Shown piece after piece: positions 45,152 through 50,162 of a stretch of 50,162 bases of DNA (positions are counted from its first letter, which is position 1; each line of letters starts with the position of its first letter). The position numbers and the translations under genes were made by a program. Where the stretch lies: the NCBI GenBank assembly GCA_902510755.1, contig CABXCS010000005.1, positions 1 to 50,162 of the forward strand. The letters are read 5' to 3'. Origin of the DNA: an uncultured Woeseiaceae bacterium (GTDB lineage: Bacteria; Pseudomonadota; Gammaproteobacteria; Steroidobacterales; Woeseiaceae). The notes under the pieces were generated by a model, which was not told where the DNA came from, did no database searches, and saw only the letters and a list, made by a program, of their open reading frames with translations.

Positions 45152-46201
45152 TTACATCTCTTCGATCCATTGCTGAATCAGGTGCACGCCCTCCTCGTGG
45201 ATTAATGATCTTCCGGACTCAGGCATCATTATACCTGGATCAATCGAACGCATTCTGTAGAGCAAAATTGATTCATCTGCTTTGCCTGGCATAATTGAAT
45301 ATAAATTGCCCCCACTGCCTCTCCCTGCTGCTACTGGTTTCTTATATATCCCGAGTTGTTTTGGTCGATTTTCAGCAAAATTCAAATAAAGTCCACTAGA
45401 TGCTCCATTGCCCGTTGCAATATGACAATGACCGCAATTAATTGCCAAATATGAGCGCGCACGCGCATCCAGATCATTATTCTCATCCTTCCAATTAACA
45501 ACAGATTCCATTGTTTCTGGATAATGATCTATCATGCCACTCTCTAACAAATAATCTAATTGATTAACCGCTTCACTAGAAACTGGATGCCGAATATTTT
45601 TATTGAGATTTATGGCTTTTGGTCCAATTGGTTTAATGTCATTATTTGATTCATGGCACTCCTGACATTGATTTTTGTTAGGCACTCTATAACGCACACT
45701 CATTTGCTTGCCACTTTGATCAATCCATGATGTGTTAATTGTTGCGCCTGCTACTCTGAGAAGTGCTTCATCTTGATCATCATTCCAAACATAACTAGCT
45801 GCATCCCAGCCAGTGAATTTTTTTAGTAGCAATCGTGTCTCTAGGAGTTGTACTTCAGTTCCTGTATTTCGCTCATCCTTTTTATAGTAAAATGTTTTTA
45901 TCAAAGCAGAACCAACAGGGAATTCATAAGTTGAATCTTTTGAATATCTTGCCACTAATTTATCTGGAATATATATGAATCTCTCTTTTAATGTGTAATC
46001 TGAGAATAAAGATGAAATTAATTCATAAGGGATCACATTCTCAGCTGGAAGCTGTGAGCTCATGTCCTGAAAGAATTGAAAATCAGACAATCTTTCGGGA
46101 AACTTTTTAGCTATTATATATTCATCACGAACACCGTCTGCTGCCTGCCCAAGAGAGCAAAAAATAATTAGAAAGAACCCCCAATAAATAAAATTTTTCA
46201 T
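45152..46201 (-). CDS. HNE_0200-family exported protein with two CXXCH motifs
   Basis: An exported protein of 349 residues with a signal peptide (cleavage near FCSLGQA, 14-20). I recognise it as the HNE_0200-type family (SO_2930-like) that occurs beside the beta-helix family encoded just upstream. Two c-type heme-binding motifs are seen: CQECH (179-183) and CGHCH (256-260). A late PGIMMPESGR (322-331) could supply an axial Met, as in mono-heme cytochromes. The N-terminal 170 residues have no motif I know. It is probably a periplasmic di-heme electron carrier or redox enzyme; its function is unknown. It lies 21 bases after the beta-helix gene. Confidence 0.85.
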   Translation of the reverse strand: MKNFIYWGFFLIIFCSLGQAADGVRDEYIIAKKFPERLSDFQFFQDMSSQLPAENVIPYELISSLFSDYTLKERFIYIPDKLVARYSKDSTYEFPVGSALIKTFYYKKDERNTGTEVQLLETRLLLKKFTGWDAASYVWNDDQDEALLRVAGATINTSWIDQSGKQMSVRYRVPNKNQCQECHESNNDIKPIGPKAINLNKNIRHPVSSEAVNQLDYLLESGMIDHYPETMESVVNWKDENNDLDARARSYLAINCGHCHIATGNGASSGLYLNFAENRPKQLGIYKKPVAAGRGSGGNLYSIMPGKADESILLYRMRSIDPGIMMPESGRSLIHEEGVHLIQQWIEEM

Positions 46202-46222
46202 AAAAGAGCAATAAAGTTAGTA

Positions 46223-47455
46223 TTAATGGTCCCGAGGTAAATTAATTTCTATCTCTGGAATAATTAATTCCTTATCTTGATAGTAATCCTGATAATTTCG
46301 ATTAATAGGGTCAATAAAAGGTAGGTAATATCCGAATGGATCAAGCACGATTAAAGAAGCATCCCCATTATCACCAAGCATAATTCTCTCTTCATCAGGT
46401 TGGCCAAAAATCAAATCTTCGATTGGCATCAATCCGTCCCAGAATATATCTGGCATATCATTCTCAGCTAATTGGAAAAGCATTCTAGCGAGCTCATTAC
46501 TTTCAATATCAGGACTTGCACCTGATTTTTTAAATCTATTATTGTGGATATATACTGAACGAGGATGAGGGTAGTAATTCTTATCAGTAGTATCCTGAAA
46601 ATAACTGACAATCGCTAAATTGACCGTATCATTTTCAAAAAAATCGTTATTAAAAACCTCAATTATTGAATTTGCTAAAATTAACATACCAGTACCCCTA
46701 GGTACCGTGGCAACGATATTTCCCTCTGGTGCAAAGTTATCAGTATTATTATCAAAGGACTTATTATTATAAACACGTATATGATGACCGCCCTGTTGAG
46801 GTAAATCAGGTAAATCAAATACTAAGATACCGCCTGTATTTCTTGTGACAGTATTGCCAAAAACATCAGCATAATAGGAATTTTCAATTTCTATTCCAGC
46901 GACATTAAACATAGCTGAGTTATTTTTTACAATTATGTTCTCAGATTGTCCAACATAAATCCCAGCATCAGACGCGCCAATGGCGATACAACCCTCTATA
47001 TAAACATTCTTAGACTGTACTGGATAGAGACCGTAAGCGCCATTCTCAGTGGCCGGCCCATTGGTCCACTCAACTCTCAAATTTATCATGTAAATCCCAT
47101 CAACATCTACGACCTTAATGGCATCGCCACTAGCATTAATTACAGCGAAATCTCTCAAAATTACCTCATCAGAGCTAACCAATATCCCTTGTGCGCCAGA
47201 TAATTGATTAGAAAAATCCAGGATTGTGGTTTCCATACCCTTACCTTTAACCGTTACCTCATTTTGAGCCAAAGATAAGCCATCCGTTAACCTATAAACT
47301 CCTTCATCTAATTGAATAGTATCTCCAGGTTTAGCCAAAATCATGGCTTCTTGAATTCGTTGTTGAGCATCTTCGCCAGGTTGCAGGTGAAAAACTTCAG
47401 CGAAGCTAATGTTTCCTAGCAATAGCACATAAAAAATAATATATATTCTACTCAT
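46223..47455 (-). CDS. Exported parallel beta-helix repeat protein
   Basis: A 410-residue exported protein with a signal peptide (cleavage near ISFA, residue 19), followed by a right-handed parallel beta-helix. Short repeating turns are seen, such as NVYIEGCIAIGASDAGIYVG, NIIVKNNSAMFNVAGIEIE and HIRVYNNKSFDNNTDNF, each with an N-rich ladder. The fold is shared with pectate lyases and sugar-binding proteins, but no lyase residues can be assigned. It matches the beta_helix_1 family known to pair with the HNE_0200 family (next gene). Together they form a conserved two-gene unit of unknown role, probably carbohydrate- or envelope-related. Confidence 0.88.
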   Translation of the reverse strand: MSRIYIIFYVLLLGNISFAEVFHLQPGEDAQQRIQEAMILAKPGDTIQLDEGVYRLTDGLSLAQNEVTVKGKGMETTILDFSNQLSGAQGILVSSDEVILRDFAVINASGDAIKVVDVDGIYMINLRVEWTNGPATENGAYGLYPVQSKNVYIEGCIAIGASDAGIYVGQSENIIVKNNSAMFNVAGIEIENSYYADVFGNTVTRNTGGILVFDLPDLPQQGGHHIRVYNNKSFDNNTDNFAPEGNIVATVPRGTGMLILANSIIEVFNNDFFENDTVNLAIVSYFQDTTDKNYYPHPRSVYIHNNRFKKSGASPDIESNELARMLFQLAENDMPDIFWDGLMPIEDLIFGQPDEERIMLGDNGDASLIVLDPFGYYLPFIDPINRNYQDYYQDKELIIPEIEINLPRDH

Positions 47456-47488
47456 ACCAAGCCTACTCTTATATGATTAAGTAAATCC

Positions 47489-47494
47489 TATAAT
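47489..47494 (+). promoter_or_regulatory. -10 element before the YtcJ-like amidohydrolase gene
   Basis: A perfect TATAAT lies 39 bases before the ATG at 47533, in the 77-base gap to the divergent beta-helix gene. There is no good -35 hexamer 16-18 bases upstream. AGAAAGG provides the ribosome site seven bases before the ATG. Confidence 0.4.
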
Positions 47495-47532
47495 GAGTTT
47501 ATACTAATTAAACATTAAAAGAAGAAAGGCTT

Positions 47533-49260
47533 ATGCAAAAAATTATTACCTACAAATTGCTTATTATATATTTTTTGACATTAGTCATATCGACTAAAGT
47601 AAGCGCTGATAAGCCATCTGACTTTATCGTCACGCATGCCAATATCTATACTGTTAATGATAAACAACCATGGGCAGAGGCGATGGCAGTAAAAGATGGA
47701 AAAATTATTTTTGTTGGAAGCAACCAAGACGCTCTTCAATATAAAAATAAAAATACCCTTATTAAGAACATGCAAAGAAAAATGATATTACCTGGTTTTC
47801 ATGATATCCATATTCATCCGGTTCATGGAGGTGTCACACACCTACAATGTAACTTAAATAATATACGTAAAATTAGTGAACTTTTAACAAAAATTAAGTC
47901 ATGTGTCACAGATAGGACAACTAATGAATGGGTGGTTGGTGGAGGTTGGTCGATTGATATATTTTCCGCAGAAAATTTACCTGACAAAAAATTACTCGAC
48001 TCGATAACCAATACTATTCCTATTTCACTAAAATCATCAGATGGTCACTCCTTATGGGTAAATTCCAAGGCTCTTGAAATAGCAAAAATAAACTCTGGAA
48101 CACTTGATCCTGACAATGGGAAAATCGAGAGATATATAACCTCGGATGAACCATCTGGTCTATTACATGAAGATAGTGCAATGATGCTTGTCATGAAACA
48201 TCAACCAAAGTTAACCAGTGAAGAGTTAGTTGATGGGTTACGTTATGCACAGAATTTATTCCATAGTTATGGTATCACAGGGGTGCAGGATGCAATATTA
48301 AAATTAGATCCAGGTGATCCATATTATGGCTTAGATGCTTACAATTTCTTAGAATCACAAGATGAGTTACAACTTCATATCATAACCGCCATGTTCTGGA
48401 AAAATGGGCAACCTCTAGAACCACAAATTGAAAGATTTATTGAGACAAGAAAGCAACAATCAGAGAGCGCCCTAATACATGCCACTTCTATAAAAATATG
48501 GCAGGATGGAGTTATAGAAACTTATACTGCAGCGATGCTTGAAGCCTATAGTGATCGAGAAGATAATTATCGTGGTGAACTGCAAAATTCACCAGATGAA
48601 CTAAATACAGCGGTAACTGCGCTTGATAAAGAAGGTTTTCAGATTCATTTTCATGCTATTGGTGATAGAGCAATTAAAATAGCATTCGATTCACTTGAAA
48701 AAGCACTATATTACAATGGTTTAAGGGATAGTCGTCATCATATTTCTCATATTGAGGTTTTTCGAGAAGAAGACATAAATAGGTTCAAGAGCCTAAATGT
48801 AATTGCAAACTTCCAGCCCTTATGGGGAATTCGAGATGAGTACATTACAGAGCATACTCATCCGAAAATTGGTAACGAGAGAAGTCAATGGCTCTATCCA
48901 ATAGGTAGTGTGCACCGAGCTGGTGCGACAATTGGTTTTGGGAGTGATTGGTATGTTACTTCTGCAAACCCTTTAGATGGGATAGAGGCTGCTGTAACTA
49001 GACTTGAGCCTAATGGATTAACAACAATCCCGTTAGGTGATAATGAAGAAATCGATCTTGCTACGGCAATTAAAGCTTATACCCTTAATGGTGCTTATGT
49101 TAATTTTCTTGATAAAAAAGTTGGCTCTATCGAAATTAACAAACAAGCCGATTTTATTGTTCTGGATCAAAATCTTTTTGATATCCCTTATTCAGAAATC
49201 AATGAAACGAAAGTTCTTGAAACATATTTTAATGGTCAACTAGTTTATAAAAAATTATAA
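47533..49260 (+). CDS. Exported amidohydrolase, YtcJ/amidohydrolase_3 family
   Basis: A 575-residue secreted amidohydrolase of the YtcJ-like group (amidohydrolase_3), with a signal peptide ending near STKVSA (20-25). The metal motif HDIHIH has His93 and His95. HFHAIGDRAIKIAFD and HHISHIEVF carry further His ligands, and FGSDWYVTSANPLDGIEAAVTR holds the catalytic Asp. The C-terminus returns to the small beta domain (GSIEINKQADFIVLDQN). The family acts on amides, N-acyl amino acids or related substrates; which one is not predictable. It is divergent from the beta-helix gene and followed by a DUF2062 gene 18 bases on. Confidence 0.88.
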   Translation: MQKIITYKLLIIYFLTLVISTKVSADKPSDFIVTHANIYTVNDKQPWAEAMAVKDGKIIFVGSNQDALQYKNKNTLIKNMQRKMILPGFHDIHIHPVHGGVTHLQCNLNNIRKISELLTKIKSCVTDRTTNEWVVGGGWSIDIFSAENLPDKKLLDSITNTIPISLKSSDGHSLWVNSKALEIAKINSGTLDPDNGKIERYITSDEPSGLLHEDSAMMLVMKHQPKLTSEELVDGLRYAQNLFHSYGITGVQDAILKLDPGDPYYGLDAYNFLESQDELQLHIITAMFWKNGQPLEPQIERFIETRKQQSESALIHATSIKIWQDGVIETYTAAMLEAYSDREDNYRGELQNSPDELNTAVTALDKEGFQIHFHAIGDRAIKIAFDSLEKALYYNGLRDSRHHISHIEVFREEDINRFKSLNVIANFQPLWGIRDEYITEHTHPKIGNERSQWLYPIGSVHRAGATIGFGSDWYVTSANPLDGIEAAVTRLEPNGLTTIPLGDNEEIDLATAIKAYTLNGAYVNFLDKKVGSIEINKQADFIVLDQNLFDIPYSEINETKVLETYFNGQLVYKKL

Positions 49261-49278
49261 ACTTAAACCGAACCTTCA

Positions 49279-49782
49279 ATGAAAAAGAAATATCTTATTA
49301 AAAAAGATTACTTGGAGGGTAAGTGGTATTTAAGGCCTCTTAATAAATTACTGACTAAAAGGCAATTATGGGTCTTTAAATTAAAAACCATAAGGTCTGG
49401 TCTTGCTGTTGGTGCCTTTATCGCATTTATCCCATTCCCAGTACATACAATAATGGCAATACTTAGTGCCAGCCGATTAAATTTAAATCTCCCGGTAACA
49501 ATACTTGGTACGCTGATATGCAATCCTCTCACAATAGGACCAATGTTTTATTTCTCATATCGATTAGGGATTGCCGCCTTGGGACTGGAAGAGCAAAACT
49601 TTAATTTTTCATTCAGCTTAACTTGGTTACAAAATAGCTTTGAAAATGTTTGGCAACCACTATTATTTGGGACTTTCATATTAGGTTTATCATCAGCTTT
49701 TTTATGCTTTTTTGCCGCCGATATAATTTGGAAATTAGGTCTTGCCAAGTATTTAAAAAAAAGAAAGAATCGATCTATCTAG
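49279..49782 (+). CDS. DUF2062 membrane protein
   Basis: A 167-residue inner-membrane protein of the DUF2062 family. Hydrophobic segments lie at about residues 42-64, 74-99 and 126-150. Characteristic pieces are GLAVGAFIAFIPFPVHTIMA and GTLICNPLTIGPMFYFSYRLG. Relatives occur near lol and exbBD-comEC genes in gammaproteobacteria, which fits the LolD-type gene at the window end. The biochemical role is unknown. The last eight bases overlap the convergent lolD gene. Confidence 0.86.
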   Translation: MKKKYLIKKDYLEGKWYLRPLNKLLTKRQLWVFKLKTIRSGLAVGAFIAFIPFPVHTIMAILSASRLNLNLPVTILGTLICNPLTIGPMFYFSYRLGIAALGLEEQNFNFSFSLTWLQNSFENVWQPLLFGTFILGLSSAFLCFFAADIIWKLGLAKYLKKRKNRSI

Positions 49783-50162
49783 CCAAAATACATCCATCTT
49801 TTAATTCTAAAATACGATCCATTTTCTTTGTAATAAGTTCATCATGCGTCACAACAACAAGGCTAGTGGCAAATTCTTGATGAAGCTCCAACATCAATTC
49901 CATAACATAGCGACCATTTTCAAGATCAAGGTTCCCAGTTGGCTCATCAGCCAATAATAGCTTTGGCTTGGTAATTAAGGCCCTTGCAATAGCAGCTCTT
50001 TGCCTTTCTCCACCGGAGAGTTTTGGGGGGCGATGACTCAATCTCCTACCCAATCCAACTCTCTCTAATAGGATTGCGGCAGCATCCATTGCTTGATTTT
50101 TATCTATACCTCTTATTAATAGTGGCATAGCAACATTTTCTTGGGCAGAAAATTCAACTAAC
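49775..50162 (-). CDS. lolD: Lipoprotein-releasing ABC transporter ATPase LolD, partial
   Basis: LolD is the ATPase of LolCDE, which releases lipoproteins from the inner membrane for transfer to LolA. The visible part is the C-terminal ABC half: the signature KLSGGERQRAAIARAL, Walker B LLLADEPTGNLD and the switch His in VVVTHDE. The frame stays open to the window edge through EFSAQENVAMPLLIRG, so the N-terminal half with Walker A is off the window. An internal Met at 50128 is not the start. LolD is preferred over other MacB-type ATPases because of the EF-ENVAMPLLI context, though those cannot be excluded. Confidence 0.82.
   Translation of the reverse strand, partial: LVEFSAQENVAMPLLIRGIDKNQAMDAAAILLERVGLGRRLSHRPPKLSGGERQRAAIARALITKPKLLLADEPTGNLDLENGRYVMELMLELHQEFATSLVVVTHDELITKKMDRILELKDGCILAR

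Noticed and set aside
1..50162. CRISPR arrays, insertion sequences, prophage or integrase genes
   Set aside because: No spaced direct repeats, transposase, integrase or phage genes were seen. The ssrA 3' end, a common integration site, has no integrase beside it.

Overview
The window reads as a chromosomal segment of an AT-rich, gene-dense gammaproteobacterium, probably free-living and marine. Three things support this. First, the gene orders nuoA-I, secG-tpiA-glmM-folP-ftsH-rlmE, carAB-greA-yhbY, grpE-dnaK-dnaJ and fur-bamE-rnfH-ratA are the ones known from gammaproteobacteria. Second, heat-shock promoters of the sigma-32 type stand before grpE and dnaK. Third, the genome looks compact, with 4-base start/stop overlaps, convergent genes that touch or overlap, and no gene-free stretch above 300 bases. 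The genus cannot be fixed from the sequence. The marine habitat is inferred only from the secreted hydrolases and the sulfatase.

Layout. (1) 1-8182, minus strand: first part of the complex I operon, nuoA to nuoI, with nuoI cut by the window edge and an extended -10 promoter at about 8212-8220. (2) 8331-15350: tRNA-Leu(GAG), secG, tpiA, glmM, folP, ftsH and rlmE on minus, yhbY on plus, greA on minus. (3) 15350-24910, minus: carB, carA, dnaJ, dnaK, grpE and the heat-shock repressor hrcA. (4) 24973-31791: nadK-recN, then fur against bamE, rnfH, ratA and an SNF-family transporter, then smpB with its partner tmRNA (ssrA). (5) 31886-37260, plus: a 29-codon upstream ORF, sdaA, an orphan ferredoxin reductase, and two secreted hydrolases. 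(6) 37254-43305, minus: six tightly packed genes for aromatic catabolism. (7) 43433-49782: an exported sulfatase, a two-gene exported unit of unknown function (di-CXXCH protein plus parallel beta-helix protein), an exported YtcJ-like amidohydrolase and a DUF2062 membrane protein. The window ends inside a LolD-type ABC ATPase.

How the genes work together. Block 6 is the most interesting part. Tryptophan 2,3-dioxygenase and kynureninase would take tryptophan to anthranilate, or a hydroxylated kynurenine to hydroxyanthranilate. A bicupin ring-cleaving dioxygenase, an FAA-hydrolase-family C-C hydrolase and a maleate cis-trans isomerase are what a glutathione-independent gentisate-type lower pathway to maleate, fumarate and pyruvate needs. 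A nitrilase-superfamily enzyme sits in the middle. No kynurenine formamidase, ring hydroxylase or dedicated regulator is visible. I infer that the operon joins the kynurenine route to a gentisate-type (gentisate or 5-hydroxyanthranilate) cleavage, with the nitrilase-like enzyme filling an amide-hydrolysing step. Two inverted repeats lie in the divergent promoter region before this operon. Block 7 contains a matched pair of families (the HNE_0200 family and the beta_helix_1 family) that co-occur but have no known function.
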